From NCBI GenBank assembly GCA_017849455.1, contig JAFIGX010000003.1:248001-312000 (forward strand): DNA of 64,000 nucleotides. Reading direction: 5' to 3'. How positions within the stretch are numbered: the stretch's first letter is position 1; each line of letters starts with the position of its first letter. Positions 24,169-34,233 of this stretch are shown here, piece by piece. Source of the stretch: Pseudobacter sp. GTDB taxonomy: Bacteria; Bacteroidota; Bacteroidia; Chitinophagales; Chitinophagaceae. The translations under genes and the position numbers were made by a program. The notes beneath the pieces were generated by a model that saw only the letters and a list, made by a program, of their open reading frames with translations, was not told where the DNA came from and made no database searches.

Positions 24169-25998
24169 TTATCGATTGACTTTATATACTTTTTTATCCG
24201 TAAGCGACTGCAAAAACTCAACGATGTTCAGGATCTCACTCTCATCGAGCCGCAACCGGGCAGGTGAGAGCGTTTGATGCGCTACGTCCAGGCCAAGGCC
24301 CTGGCCTCCTCCCTGGTTATAAAATTCAACCACGGATTGCAGGTCCGGAAAAGCGCCATTGTGCATATAAGGAGCGGTTGCGGCAACATTGCGGAGGCCG
24401 GGCGTCTTGAATGCCCGCAGATAATATTCGATCGGGAAGGTGCTGTACCGGCCACTGTCCGTATCCAGCTTAGGTTCCATAAAATCTATATTATTGGTAG
24501 TGCCGATCACTTCCATCGCAGTGCGGTCGTACCAGGGTGGCGTAAGTCCATTGAATAAAGGAGCAACATGGCAGGTGCCGCACATGGCTTTTCCCATGAA
24601 TAAATTGAACCCTTTGATCTGTGCGGTATTCAGTGCTTTCCGATCGCCCTGGATATAACGATCGAAGGGGGAATCGAATGGTGTGAGCGTTTCCAGGAAG
24701 GTGGCTATGGATAAAGAAATATGGTCCATGCTGATGAAGCTATCGCTGCTCTTTTCCCGAAAGACCTTTCCAAATCTTTCCACATAATAATTATCTTTTT
24801 TCAGCCGATCGACAATACTGTCAGGATCACCATTCATTTCTTCGGGGTTCTTCAACACTTCTTTGATCTGCTCTTCCAGGCTTTTGGCCCTTCCATCCCA
24901 AAACTGTGAATATTGAAATACGGAATATAATAAGCTGGGTGAATTTCTCCGGACGGTTGAATGACCGTCGAGCGTGAGGCTTTTAGGCAATCCATCGGTA
25001 AAATATTTTTCCGGCCGGTGGCAGGTAGCGCAACTCCGCGTACTATTACCGGACAAGGCTTTCTCGAAAAAAAGTTTTTGACCCAATGTTGCCAGGGCAG
25101 TATCTATCCGCAACCTGCCATCGATATCGATGGCATCCGGACTGAATAAATGACCGGCAGCATAATTGAGGATACCCGTAGTATTCAATTCCAGTCCTTT
25201 TTCCCGGATGAGCTTATTCAGATGTTGTTGAAGTGGGATTGCTGCATCTGTCAGAAAAGCCAACCGGTTGAAAGTATCGAATTCATTATTCTCTACAGTC
25301 AATTGTATTGCCCTGCCCAGGTAAAAAGCAACACTGTCCGCTTCACTGCTCCTGTTCTTCAGATAAGGTGAAAGCACTGATTGAAAGGCCAGGAGTGTTT
25401 GCCGGGCTTCTTTGATCCCTGTTTTCAATTCCTGTGCATCGAAACCGGCAATGCCAAGGGTCATCAGGTTGATCAGCTCCAGTTGAATACTTTCGAGTAT
25501 CTGCTTATCATTTACCGGTAAATTGTACAACAGCGAATTGATATCCTTCGCAGATTCATGCACCAGCCCGATCTGCCTGAGCATGGCTTCTTTTTCCTTT
25601 ACCGGGTCAGATGAGAACAGCAGCGCTGCTATCACCTGCAAACCGGTGGGCTCCCTGTATTCCATATAGGGTTCTTCCACTTCAATAACTGCCGGCGCAT
25701 TATAAATAAGCGTGAGGCTTCGGAAAAAATAATTGAAGAAAAATTCAATGTTCTTGAATTGCAGCCTGCATTGTTGCAGGGATGATCTCGCGGCAGTGAT
25801 GGATGAAGGATCATCTTCCCTTATATCATTTATCCGCGCCTGCAGATCGTTGCAGCTTTCTGCAAACAGCACGGAATGTTTTTTGAACCAGGACAGTGTT
25901 CCTTCCACACCGATCGACTGATCACGTTGTGGAGACGGCGCCAGGCTCAACAAAAATATACAGACACAGATCCCTAATGCAACAATACACGTCTTCAT
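24169..25998 (-). CDS. Di-heme cytochrome c peroxidase (MauG/CcpA family) with long N-terminal domain
   Basis: This 609-aa protein has a signal peptide followed by ~270 residues of helical sequence with no recognised family, then the di-heme peroxidase. The two heme sites are RSCATCHRP and MCGTCHVAP, with FFEKALSGNSTRSCATCH being the classic entry to heme 1. PYMHNGAFPDL is the conserved C-terminal stretch. Typical CcpA enzymes are ~330-350 aa, so the N-terminal domain is an addition. It reduces peroxide or oxidises a partner protein in the periplasm. It lies 11 bp after the phosphatase gene, which is unusual company. Confidence 0.88.
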   Translation of the reverse strand: MKTCIVALGICVCIFLLSLAPSPQRDQSIGVEGTLSWFKKHSVLFAESCNDLQARINDIREDDPSSITAARSSLQQCRLQFKNIEFFFNYFFRSLTLIYNAPAVIEVEEPYMEYREPTGLQVIAALLFSSDPVKEKEAMLRQIGLVHESAKDINSLLYNLPVNDKQILESIQLELINLMTLGIAGFDAQELKTGIKEARQTLLAFQSVLSPYLKNRSSEADSVAFYLGRAIQLTVENNEFDTFNRLAFLTDAAIPLQQHLNKLIREKGLELNTTGILNYAAGHLFSPDAIDIDGRLRIDTALATLGQKLFFEKALSGNSTRSCATCHRPEKYFTDGLPKSLTLDGHSTVRRNSPSLLYSVFQYSQFWDGRAKSLEEQIKEVLKNPEEMNGDPDSIVDRLKKDNYYVERFGKVFREKSSDSFISMDHISLSIATFLETLTPFDSPFDRYIQGDRKALNTAQIKGFNLFMGKAMCGTCHVAPLFNGLTPPWYDRTAMEVIGTTNNIDFMEPKLDTDSGRYSTFPIEYYLRAFKTPGLRNVAATAPYMHNGAFPDLQSVVEFYNQGGGQGLGLDVAHQTLSPARLRLDESEILNIVEFLQSLTDKKVYKVNR

Positions 25999-26009
25999 TT
26001 TCGACCCAC

Positions 26010-27602
26010 TTATTTTGAAACGATCACTTCAAAAACATCCTGCAGGTAATTGTACCGATCTTGTACCAAATAAACGGTTTTTCCCACAGGTGGCGAAACT
26101 TCTATGCTTTTCTCTGTCCGGTCGCTCACATTCCATTTATACAGATCACTGACAAATGAAGCAGTGAGCCTGACCGCCTGTCCTTTGACAGCACGGACCA
26201 CAGATCGTTTGTTCACGTTTTTCATCATGGTGAACTGATCGCGGACCTGTCCATCTGCACAGATCCATTTGAAATCGAGCCGGTTCCCACGAACTTCCAG
26301 GAGCGCTGCGCCAGCCACCGAATCATTGGAATAATACATGGCTTTATGCGGAAAATCATAATAAGACTTCCCTACATAAGAGGAGGAACCTGATACCACA
26401 TACACGGTCCCTTTGTTGGTGACCGGGTCTTTGATATAAGGTGCTGCATTTGCCATTCCATTATAAAGGCCCGAAGAATTGCCCAGGTTGTGCCTGGCAG
26501 GATCGAAAGTGGATGAATGACCATAATGCCCTGCCATCAACCCCGAACGCTCATACACATGACTATGCCCGCAGAGGATGAGGTCTGCCTGGTATCTTTC
26601 CAGGATGCCGATCAGGTTCTGCCTGATGCCCGACATGATATCGTCCGTATCCGAATCGTGTGTGCCTTTCGAATAAGGAGGATAATGCCAGTAGGCGATC
26701 ACCCATCCTTTATTCCTGTTTGCCGCCAGGTCTTTTTTAAGCCATTGCACCTGCGGGCCAAGGGTATCGTATAAAAAATATTTGTTCTCTTCGATTCCAT
26801 AAGAATCGAGGGAGATAAAATGGACATTGCCCAGGTCGAAGGAATAGAAAGCCGGATTGTGTGATGGCACTCCGCCGGCCTCTCCGTTCACCGGCATTGA
26901 AAAATTCTGGTAATAGGGTGTATTATGGGTTGTTTGCGCATACTCAGCCCCAAAATCAGCATCATGGTAATCATGATTGCCGGGAGAAGGGAACACCGGG
27001 TATTTCTTTAAAAGGTTGTCTTTATACGGATTGAAGAATTTGGCCTGGTATTCCATATCATTCCCATCGTTGTAGGCATTATCGCCCAACAGTATCCAGG
27101 CATTCAGGTCATTACTGCCAAGGTATTTCAGGAACTGGTCTCTTACGTTCGCCTGGTTTACCGACAAGGAGCCGCAATCGCCAAAAACACCGATGCGATA
27201 AAACCCTTCCGATCCGGGAACAGGCAACGTTGAAAAATAATTGTCGGGCCCATATTGCAAAGTATCTTTCAACGAACCGACCAGGTAATAGTACCTGGTA
27301 GATGGCGTAAGACCTGTGAGTTTTATTTCGTGTTCGGTAACCTGCGATAGATCATCCACGATCTTATCCAGTTTACCGGGGGAAACGCCGTACCTTACCC
27401 GGCTTCTCGTCGACGCATCCGTTCTCCATCTTACTACGATGCTTGTATCAGTGGCCACCTGCAGATAAGGGCCTCTCACCAGCGTAGGTCTATTAATGAA
27501 CCGTTCTGCACCTTTGGCAAGTGGAGGGCTGTAATTCTGCGAATAACTTTCAAGCGGGAACAACAATATGATCAGGTATGATAATGCGGCAACTCTTTTC
27601 AT
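26010..27602 (-). CDS. Purple acid phosphatase-like metallophosphoesterase (paralog 2)
   Basis: The mature architecture is a signal peptide from Met at 27602 (MKRVAALSYLIILLF), a fibronectin-type N-terminal domain (RGPYLQVATDTSIVVRWRTD) and a metallophosphoesterase domain. The metal-binding motifs are GVFGDCG, LLGDNAYNDG, PGNHDYHD, AYWHYPPY and CGHSHVYERS. A small C-terminal domain may be for sorting. The open frame extends 16 codons upstream, but that part overlaps the neighbour's end, so I use 27602. It is tandem with a clearly homologous copy upstream. The substrate is probably an organophosphate. Confidence 0.88.
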   Translation of the reverse strand: MKRVAALSYLIILLFPLESYSQNYSPPLAKGAERFINRPTLVRGPYLQVATDTSIVVRWRTDASTRSRVRYGVSPGKLDKIVDDLSQVTEHEIKLTGLTPSTRYYYLVGSLKDTLQYGPDNYFSTLPVPGSEGFYRIGVFGDCGSLSVNQANVRDQFLKYLGSNDLNAWILLGDNAYNDGNDMEYQAKFFNPYKDNLLKKYPVFPSPGNHDYHDADFGAEYAQTTHNTPYYQNFSMPVNGEAGGVPSHNPAFYSFDLGNVHFISLDSYGIEENKYFLYDTLGPQVQWLKKDLAANRNKGWVIAYWHYPPYSKGTHDSDTDDIMSGIRQNLIGILERYQADLILCGHSHVYERSGLMAGHYGHSSTFDPARHNLGNSSGLYNGMANAAPYIKDPVTNKGTVYVVSGSSSYVGKSYYDFPHKAMYYSNDSVAGAALLEVRGNRLDFKWICADGQVRDQFTMMKNVNKRSVVRAVKGQAVRLTASFVSDLYKWNVSDRTEKSIEVSPPVGKTVYLVQDRYNYLQDVFEVIVSK

Positions 27603-27613
27603 AACTGTCAATT

Positions 27614-29188
27614 TTATTGCACATGAACTTCGAAAACGTCTTTCAGGCAACTGTAAGGATCACTGACTGTGTAGGTGGTGATACCTTTGGGCGGAGTGAC
27701 CTTCACCGTACGATCTTTCGAGCTTAACCCTTGCCAGTTGTATGTTCCCATATAGGATGCTGTGAGGATAACCGACTGTCCTTTCCTGATATTCATGACC
27801 GATCTTTTATTGACATCTTTCATCATGGTGAAATGGTCCCTGATCTTCCCGTCTTCGCAGATCCATTTCAGATCGAGCCGGTTGCCTTCCACTTCGAGAA
27901 TGGTGGCGCCTACATTGTTCACATTGGCAAAAGGCAATGCATCATGCGGGAAAGTGGCTTGTTTGTGGTCTACCCTGCTCGATGAGCCGCATACCACGTA
28001 TACAGTTCCTTTACCCGGTGCATCTTTTACATAAGGACAGGAATTTTCCGAACCATCGTAATAGCCTGATGAATTACTGAGCAGGTGGGTGGCTGCGGAA
28101 AAACTGGCTTCCTTGCCATAATGTCCCTGCATCAGCTTTGACCGCTCATAGGAATGACTATGACCACAGAGAACGAGATCCACGCCATATCGTTCGAGGA
28201 TCGGGATAAAATTCTCTCTTATTTTCACCATCTGGCTCTCCGTATCGGAATTGTGAGAGCCCATCGAATAAGGGGGATGATGCCAGTATGCAACGATCCA
28301 TCCTTTGTTCTTATTGGCTTCCAGGTCTTGCTTTACCCAGAGCACCTGGCTGCTGGTAGTATCGAACAGTCGTTTGCCATTTTCCTGCGATCCATGCGAA
28401 TCCAGTGAGAGAAAATGTACGTTCCCGATATCGAATGAATAAAAAGCTGAAGTATGGGATGGCCATCCGCCGGATTCTCCTTTGGTGGGCATGGAGAAAT
28501 TCTGATAATAAGCGATCTCTCCTGACCGTTGCGCTACTTCGGCGGCATAGGGTTCGTCCTGGTAATCATGATTACCGGGAGCAGGGAACAGGGGCGATCT
28601 TTTGAGAAGGTTGTCTTTGTAAATATTGAAGAAATGGCCCTGGTATTCTATGTCTTTCCCGAACGAGTAGGCATTATCGCCCAGGAGTATCCAGGCATTC
28701 AACGGATCGCTGCCCAGGTATTTTTCGAACTGGTCCCTTGCATCCCGCTGGTTGGTAGAAATGCTTCCGCAGTCACCATACACACCGATCCTGTATTTAT
28801 CTTCTTTGCCTGGCAGTGGCAGGGTAGTGAAATAATTGTTCTTGTCGCCCTGCAATGTATCTCTGAATCCTTCCAGCAGGTAATAATATTTTGTTTGCGG
28901 CTGAAGGCCGTTCAGCGTAACGATATGCTCACTGGTGCGATAATCATTCCCGGCCAGCTTGTCTAATTTTCCCGGTTCTGTTCCATACCTCACGAAGCTC
29001 ACGTCCAGCATATCGGTGCGCCAGCGGATGATGATGCTATTGGAAGTGGCTACCTGTAAATAAGGCCCGCGCACCAGCACCGGCCGGATGCCGTATCTGT
29101 CGGCCGACCGTGATGCAGTTGTGGTCTGTGATGTTGCTATCACAGGAAGGGAACACATAAGGGCTGCAAAGAAGAAATTATTTCGCAT
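27614..29188 (-). CDS. Purple acid phosphatase-like metallophosphoesterase (paralog 1)
   Basis: This 524-aa protein has a signal peptide (ending VIATSQ), an Fn3-like domain (RGPYLQVATSNSIIIRWRTD) and a metallophosphoesterase core with GVYGDCG, LLGDNAYSFG, PGNHDYQD, AYWHHPPY and CGHSHSYERS. Every ligand motif is intact. It is the same length and domain order as the next gene, so the pair is a tandem duplication that has diverged substantially. It follows SusD by 106 bp in the SusC-SusD-phosphatase locus. Confidence 0.9.
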   Translation of the reverse strand: MRNNFFFAALMCSLPVIATSQTTTASRSADRYGIRPVLVRGPYLQVATSNSIIIRWRTDMLDVSFVRYGTEPGKLDKLAGNDYRTSEHIVTLNGLQPQTKYYYLLEGFRDTLQGDKNNYFTTLPLPGKEDKYRIGVYGDCGSISTNQRDARDQFEKYLGSDPLNAWILLGDNAYSFGKDIEYQGHFFNIYKDNLLKRSPLFPAPGNHDYQDEPYAAEVAQRSGEIAYYQNFSMPTKGESGGWPSHTSAFYSFDIGNVHFLSLDSHGSQENGKRLFDTTSSQVLWVKQDLEANKNKGWIVAYWHHPPYSMGSHNSDTESQMVKIRENFIPILERYGVDLVLCGHSHSYERSKLMQGHYGKEASFSAATHLLSNSSGYYDGSENSCPYVKDAPGKGTVYVVCGSSSRVDHKQATFPHDALPFANVNNVGATILEVEGNRLDLKWICEDGKIRDHFTMMKDVNKRSVMNIRKGQSVILTASYMGTYNWQGLSSKDRTVKVTPPKGITTYTVSDPYSCLKDVFEVHVQ

Positions 29189-29294
29189 AAGGCATAAAAT
29201 TATAGATCGTAGTTCTCTTAATGATTAACATTCTGAAAAAAGTAAACAGTCAATACAACGGAAAGCTGTATTGACTGTTTTCAAAAAGACAGGT

Positions 29295-30848
29295 CTAGGG
29301 TTTATCCCACCATACGCGGGTGCTGGTCACATCAGGGCCCTGGCGTTTAAAAACTTCCTGGATATTGGGGTTGGATGCTACTTCTGCGGCAAAATAGGTA
29401 AGCCTTCTCGGCAGCGTAGCGCCCTGGTTGGCGGGGTGCGCCGTCGGCGGCAATAAATTCTCATATAATTTTGGATACCCGCTCCTTCTCATATTGGCAA
29501 ATGTTTCATACCAGTTGAAGAAGGTCTCGATCCAGTATTGCGTATTGATCTGCTCCAATGCTGCTTCCGGTGTTGCAGGGTTATATGGGTTCAGCACAAG
29601 GTAATCATCCACTTTACCGGTGGGGATAACGCCTTCGCTGCCGTAATTCTTCAACTGGTCCATCGCGGCACGCACACCGTTCTCGTAGTATGTTTTTGCA
29701 TTGCCCGAAGAAATGATCCCTCTCACAACGCATTCCGCCAACTGGAACTGTGTTTGCGCATAGCTGAGATGAATATATGGAGCGTCATATCTGCCGAAGG
29801 TGGCATTATTGGCCGTAGAATATTTAAGACGGTCGGCCGATGGGATACTGGGATATGGCGGCGTTTCAGACCTGTCGCCGAACGGAGGCCATCCCTGTTG
29901 CACGGCGGTGTCCTTACTTCCTGCGCCGTAGCTTGTACGGGAGGCCGGCAACATGGCGAATACCGGTAATCTTGGGTCTTTCGTGCCTTTCAGCCTGCTG
30001 ATAAAAGGAGAGGTAAGCCTGTAGTTATCCGGATACCTGATAAAAATATGCGGTTGTCCATTGGAGGTAGGATTGGTGGTGCCGCCCGAGGATGAATTGG
30101 GCAGGTATTTCACCATGAAATTATCGGCATTGTTCTGGAGCAATCCTCCTGCAATGGCCTTATCGATCATGGCCTTGCCTTTCACGGCATCTGCTTTCAT
30201 GATACGGAGGCCCAGGCGCAGCATCAGGCTATAGGCCAATCTTTTCCATTTCCCGAGATCGCCGTTATATATGATATCGGAGGTTGTCAGTTTCATTTTA
30301 TTGTTATCGAATGCGAGCGCTGCTTCTTCCAGCTCCTTGAACATATCATTGTAAATATCCTGCTGGCGGTCGTACCTGGGGGTGAAGATCTGGTCTGTGT
30401 AACCTTTGCCCGCTTCAAAATAGGGGATATCGCCATAGGTGTCGGTAAGCTGATGCGCAACGTACGCTTTCATGATCCGGCCGATACATTTATAATTGAT
30501 CCTTTCCGGGTCTTTCCCGCTACGATCGATGAAATCGATCACGTTCCGGAAGGGGTTGGGATAGGCCCATTCGAAATGGTAGCCCTGGTATCCACCGGGA
30601 ATGGTGATCGCTTCGAAGGTTTTCCGGTTGGTAACATGCATTACATAGGCGGCCACAAAATCACCCATACAATAATAGGTGTTATCGAGAATGGTAAGCT
30701 CGATATCGGGCAGCATGAAATCGAGATTGGGGGTAGAAACGAAGTCAACACTTCTGTTGATATCCCCGAAATTTTTGTCGCAGGAACTAAATACTCCTGA
30801 CACACCGATTACCAGGAAGAGGTAATATTTGAAGAGTTTCTTTTTCAT
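29295..30848 (-). CDS. SusD/RagB-family outer-membrane lipoprotein (locus 1)
   Basis: The lipoprotein signal runs from Met at 30848 (MKKKLFKYYLFLVIGVSGVF) to the lipobox SSC, followed by DKNFGD. The body is the TPR-rich SusD fold. The open frame begins 15 codons earlier, but that part is not a plausible signal. SusD proteins cap the SusC pore and bind the glycan or peptide before uptake. It is directly downstream of its SusC partner. Confidence 0.92.
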   Translation of the reverse strand: MKKKLFKYYLFLVIGVSGVFSSCDKNFGDINRSVDFVSTPNLDFMLPDIELTILDNTYYCMGDFVAAYVMHVTNRKTFEAITIPGGYQGYHFEWAYPNPFRNVIDFIDRSGKDPERINYKCIGRIMKAYVAHQLTDTYGDIPYFEAGKGYTDQIFTPRYDRQQDIYNDMFKELEEAALAFDNNKMKLTTSDIIYNGDLGKWKRLAYSLMLRLGLRIMKADAVKGKAMIDKAIAGGLLQNNADNFMVKYLPNSSSGGTTNPTSNGQPHIFIRYPDNYRLTSPFISRLKGTKDPRLPVFAMLPASRTSYGAGSKDTAVQQGWPPFGDRSETPPYPSIPSADRLKYSTANNATFGRYDAPYIHLSYAQTQFQLAECVVRGIISSGNAKTYYENGVRAAMDQLKNYGSEGVIPTGKVDDYLVLNPYNPATPEAALEQINTQYWIETFFNWYETFANMRRSGYPKLYENLLPPTAHPANQGATLPRRLTYFAAEVASNPNIQEVFKRQGPDVTSTRVWWDKP

Positions 30849-30899
30849 ATCATGTATGTATAAAGCTGGATATAATGATTGAACTTTTTTCAAGGGTTA

Positions 30900-33800
30900 T
30901 TACAGTCCTAATTTGATGGTAAGACCATAGCTCCTGGTGATCGGGTATACCAATCTTTCGATGCCCTGGGCATTCCCGGCCGATACGCTGCTTTCAGGAT
31001 CTATGTTCTCCGTTTTTTTGTAAAGGGTTGCCAGGTTCCTTGCCACGAGCGAAACGGTGCCGCTGTTCAATCCTATCTTGCTCAGGATCGATCTGGGTAT
31101 CCTGTAGCCGATCGACAATTCGCGGAGCTTCACAAAGCTGGCATCGTACATGAATTCTTCAGCTACGTGCGAGATCTGCTGATAATATCCTGAAATGCTG
31201 CCACTGCCGGGAGGGGGATTGGGGGTTTTGCTACCAGGCACCAGCACTGTATTATCGCCTCCGCTTTGATTGGCGCCGCTTCCGGTGAGCCCTTCTTCCC
31301 TGCCTGCGAGTGTTGCTTTATGCCTTCCATTGCTGTAGGCAATGGCATTCGTTTCCGAATAGAGGGAGGCCCCGAATTTCGCGTCAAGCAAGGTATAGAA
31401 TGAAAAATCCTTGTAGGTAAATGTATTGCTGAACCCGAAGATCTGGTTGTACACACCATTGCCCAGGTATTCATTCTTGCTGGAATAGGTGGGATATCCC
31501 TTGCTGTCGTATACGATGCGGCCTTTATCATCCCGCACATATTTATAACCATAGATGCCTCCATATCGCATCCCTTCTTCCAATTGAATGATCGCTTCTC
31601 CGCTCTTGGCGCTCGCCAGTAAAATAGGAGGGCCTTCCACGCCATCGCCCAATGCGATCACCGTGTTGTCGTTCTTCGAGAATGCAAGGGTTGTATTCCA
31701 GGCAAAGTTTTTCGTTTTTACCGGGGTTGCCCTCAGCAACAATTCTATACCGCGGTTCCGCATCCGGCCCACATTGAGGATAGCCGTTCTGTATCCGGTA
31801 CTGTAGGACACAGCCGTCTTTACGATATCATCTTTCGTTTCGCGGTTGTAAAAGCTGAGATCGAATCCGACGCGGCGATTGAAGAAATCCATTTCCAGGC
31901 CGAAATCATAATCGGTCGACAATAAGGGTTTCAGGTTTTTATTAGGGATATTGGTAGTCCCAACATATTGTAAAGGAAGGTTCCCATAAGTGATCTGCGT
32001 CAGGGAATAGCTAAGGTCGAGTTGGTAGGGGTCGGTATCACCACTCACCTGTGCAGTAGATGCCCTGAATTTACCATAGGAGATCAATGCGGGTAATTTG
32101 AACGCATCGGAGAACACGAATGATAAGGACGCTGCCGGGTAGAAGAGGTTATTGTTTTCGAGTGGCAGTGTCGAGAACCAGTCTTTTCTTCCAGTCAGTG
32201 TCAGGAACAGGTATTTGTTATAGGAGAGTTCCACACTTCCGAATACCGAGTTGGTCCTTTGCAGGCTCTTGCTGGTGGTAGGCAGTTTGGTAGAGAGGTT
32301 ATTGAAAGTGTATACGCCCGGCACTATGAAGCTGTTGCCGGAAGTACTCACTTCATCCCTGCTCCTGTCGAGCCTGTTCAGCCCTGCAAAAGCGTTGACG
32401 CCGAACCTGCCTGCATTGATCGTATTGAGGCCGAGGATGAACTCATAATTCTCTACATTGCTTTGCAGGGTCCTTTCATCGAACTGGCCCATTGGGTACG
32501 CGGTGAACTGGTTTCCTTCGGGCACGTACCGTTGCCTGTATGAATTATAATAATCGCGGGTGATCCTTCCACGGGCATAGAGCCAGTCGGTAAGATCATA
32601 TTGCAGGGTGATGGACCCGGTTGTGCGATGCTTGGAATCGAATTGCTTTACCTTGTTCACCGCATAATATGGATTGGAAATACTGTTGGCATAGCTGAAC
32701 TCCGATCCGTCGGGATTGTATCCCGGTTTCAGGGTCTCTACATCGATACTGCCGGGCATGTATACCAAAGAATAGAAGAGGTTGGAAACGTTACCCCCGA
32801 TATACGGGCGGTTATTTGCTTTTTCGTAAGTGTAGTTCAATACGATATCGACATTCAGTTTGCCGAATTTCGAGCTGGTCTTGGTATTGAGGATCGTTCG
32901 GTTGTATTTTGCGTTGGGCACTACATCTGCATTGCGCAGGTCCGATAGAGATACCCGGTAATTATGCTTTTCGGTGCTGCCGGATAAGGAGACGGTATTG
33001 GTGATGGTGCTCCCTGTATTGAAGAATTTTTCGTAGTTGTTCTTTACGGGGCTGAAGGGCCTCACCACTCCATCGAATTGCATCGAGGAGCTTCCGTCGA
33101 ACTTTGCTCCCCAGCTCGATGAGCTATATGCTTCCGCAGGAGTGGACGGTGGCTGATCACCGGTACCGCTCTGGCCATATACATACTGGAAGTCGGTCGG
33201 ATTGATGAGCTTATCGAGCAGCAGGGAAGAGCTGATATCGATATTCATTTTTCCCTTCGTGCCTTTCCCGCTTTTGGTAGTGATGAGGATAACGCCATTG
33301 GAAGCCAGTGAACCATATAATGCAGCGGCTGCATTACCTTTCAAAACACTAATACTTTCAATATCATCAGGATTCACTATACCAAGCCCATCGCCATAAT
33401 CAACGCCGCCTTCCGCAGGGTTGGAGGCCATGCCACCCAATGTTGAAGAGTTGATGGGCACACCATCGATGACCCATAAAGGCTGGTTGTTACCTGTGAG
33501 GGAAGCAGCGCCCCTGATGATGACACGTTTTGTGCCCGCAACACCATTCGCAATATTGCTGACATCGACACCGGCTACTTTTCCCGATAATGCACTGATG
33601 ATGCTCGGCGATTGTACATTATTGACCTGGCTGCCATCGATCGTTGAAAGAGAATAGCCGAGACTTTTTGCATTCCGTTTGATATTCAGCGCCGTCACTA
33701 CAACGCCTTCGAGGTCTCTGGCGCCGGGCTGGAGCTTTACATCGATCGTGGTACGGCTGCCGACATGGAGCTCCTGGCTGGACATGCCTATGTAGGAGAA

Positions 33801-34034
33801 GACCAGGACCGATCTTTTGTTGTCGACCTTTACGGAATACCTGCCAGAAGCATCTGTCTGGACATTGACATTGGAGCCTTTGACGTTTACAGTAGCACCT
33901 GATAAGGGTGTTCCCTGTTCATCGGTAACAGTCCCGTTAATAGTGATTGGTGAATTTTGTGCATAGTTTTTGCCTGGAAAAAATGTTTGCAGAAGAAGAA
34001 AGCACAAGACTAGAATAATTGGCCCAGTTCTCAT
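30900..34034 (-). CDS. SusC/RagA-family TonB-dependent transporter (locus 1)
   Basis: This 1,044-aa protein has a signal peptide (~1-26), a carboxypeptidase-D-like repeat (GTVTDEQGTPLSGATVNVKG, residues ~36-55), the plug with the SusC signature NPDDIESISVLKGNAAAALY, and a beta-barrel ending in YGLTIKLGL (terminal Leu). No STN domain is present, so no sigma/FecR signalling is expected. It is the first gene of a long minus-strand locus of glycan- and phosphate-processing genes. The upstream 199 bp (34035-34233) should hold the promoter. Confidence 0.95.
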   Translation of the reverse strand: MRTGPIILVLCFLLLQTFFPGKNYAQNSPITINGTVTDEQGTPLSGATVNVKGSNVNVQTDASGRYSVKVDNKRSVLVFSYIGMSSQELHVGSRTTIDVKLQPGARDLEGVVVTALNIKRNAKSLGYSLSTIDGSQVNNVQSPSIISALSGKVAGVDVSNIANGVAGTKRVIIRGAASLTGNNQPLWVIDGVPINSSTLGGMASNPAEGGVDYGDGLGIVNPDDIESISVLKGNAAAALYGSLASNGVILITTKSGKGTKGKMNIDISSSLLLDKLINPTDFQYVYGQSGTGDQPPSTPAEAYSSSSWGAKFDGSSSMQFDGVVRPFSPVKNNYEKFFNTGSTITNTVSLSGSTEKHNYRVSLSDLRNADVVPNAKYNRTILNTKTSSKFGKLNVDIVLNYTYEKANNRPYIGGNVSNLFYSLVYMPGSIDVETLKPGYNPDGSEFSYANSISNPYYAVNKVKQFDSKHRTTGSITLQYDLTDWLYARGRITRDYYNSYRQRYVPEGNQFTAYPMGQFDERTLQSNVENYEFILGLNTINAGRFGVNAFAGLNRLDRSRDEVSTSGNSFIVPGVYTFNNLSTKLPTTSKSLQRTNSVFGSVELSYNKYLFLTLTGRKDWFSTLPLENNNLFYPAASLSFVFSDAFKLPALISYGKFRASTAQVSGDTDPYQLDLSYSLTQITYGNLPLQYVGTTNIPNKNLKPLLSTDYDFGLEMDFFNRRVGFDLSFYNRETKDDIVKTAVSYSTGYRTAILNVGRMRNRGIELLLRATPVKTKNFAWNTTLAFSKNDNTVIALGDGVEGPPILLASAKSGEAIIQLEEGMRYGGIYGYKYVRDDKGRIVYDSKGYPTYSSKNEYLGNGVYNQIFGFSNTFTYKDFSFYTLLDAKFGASLYSETNAIAYSNGRHKATLAGREEGLTGSGANQSGGDNTVLVPGSKTPNPPPGSGSISGYYQQISHVAEEFMYDASFVKLRELSIGYRIPRSILSKIGLNSGTVSLVARNLATLYKKTENIDPESSVSAGNAQGIERLVYPITRSYGLTIKLGL

Positions 34035-34233
34035 TTGTTGGTGTTTTGAGTGCTAAATGTAGAAACTGTTCCAACTTGAATGTTCTGTTTATTGATCCTT
34101 TTTGTGTACTTTTTTTACAAGCCAGTGGCGGATTTGCGAGCAATACACAAAAAAAATTATAACATTATTACCTCTACGTTAAGTGATCATTACCAATTAT
34201 TACAATGAAGAACTGTTCCGGAAAAAATAAGTG

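Noticed and set aside
26010-29188. Assembly artefact duplicating one phosphatase gene
   Set aside because: The two copies differ throughout at the protein level, so they are true paralogs.
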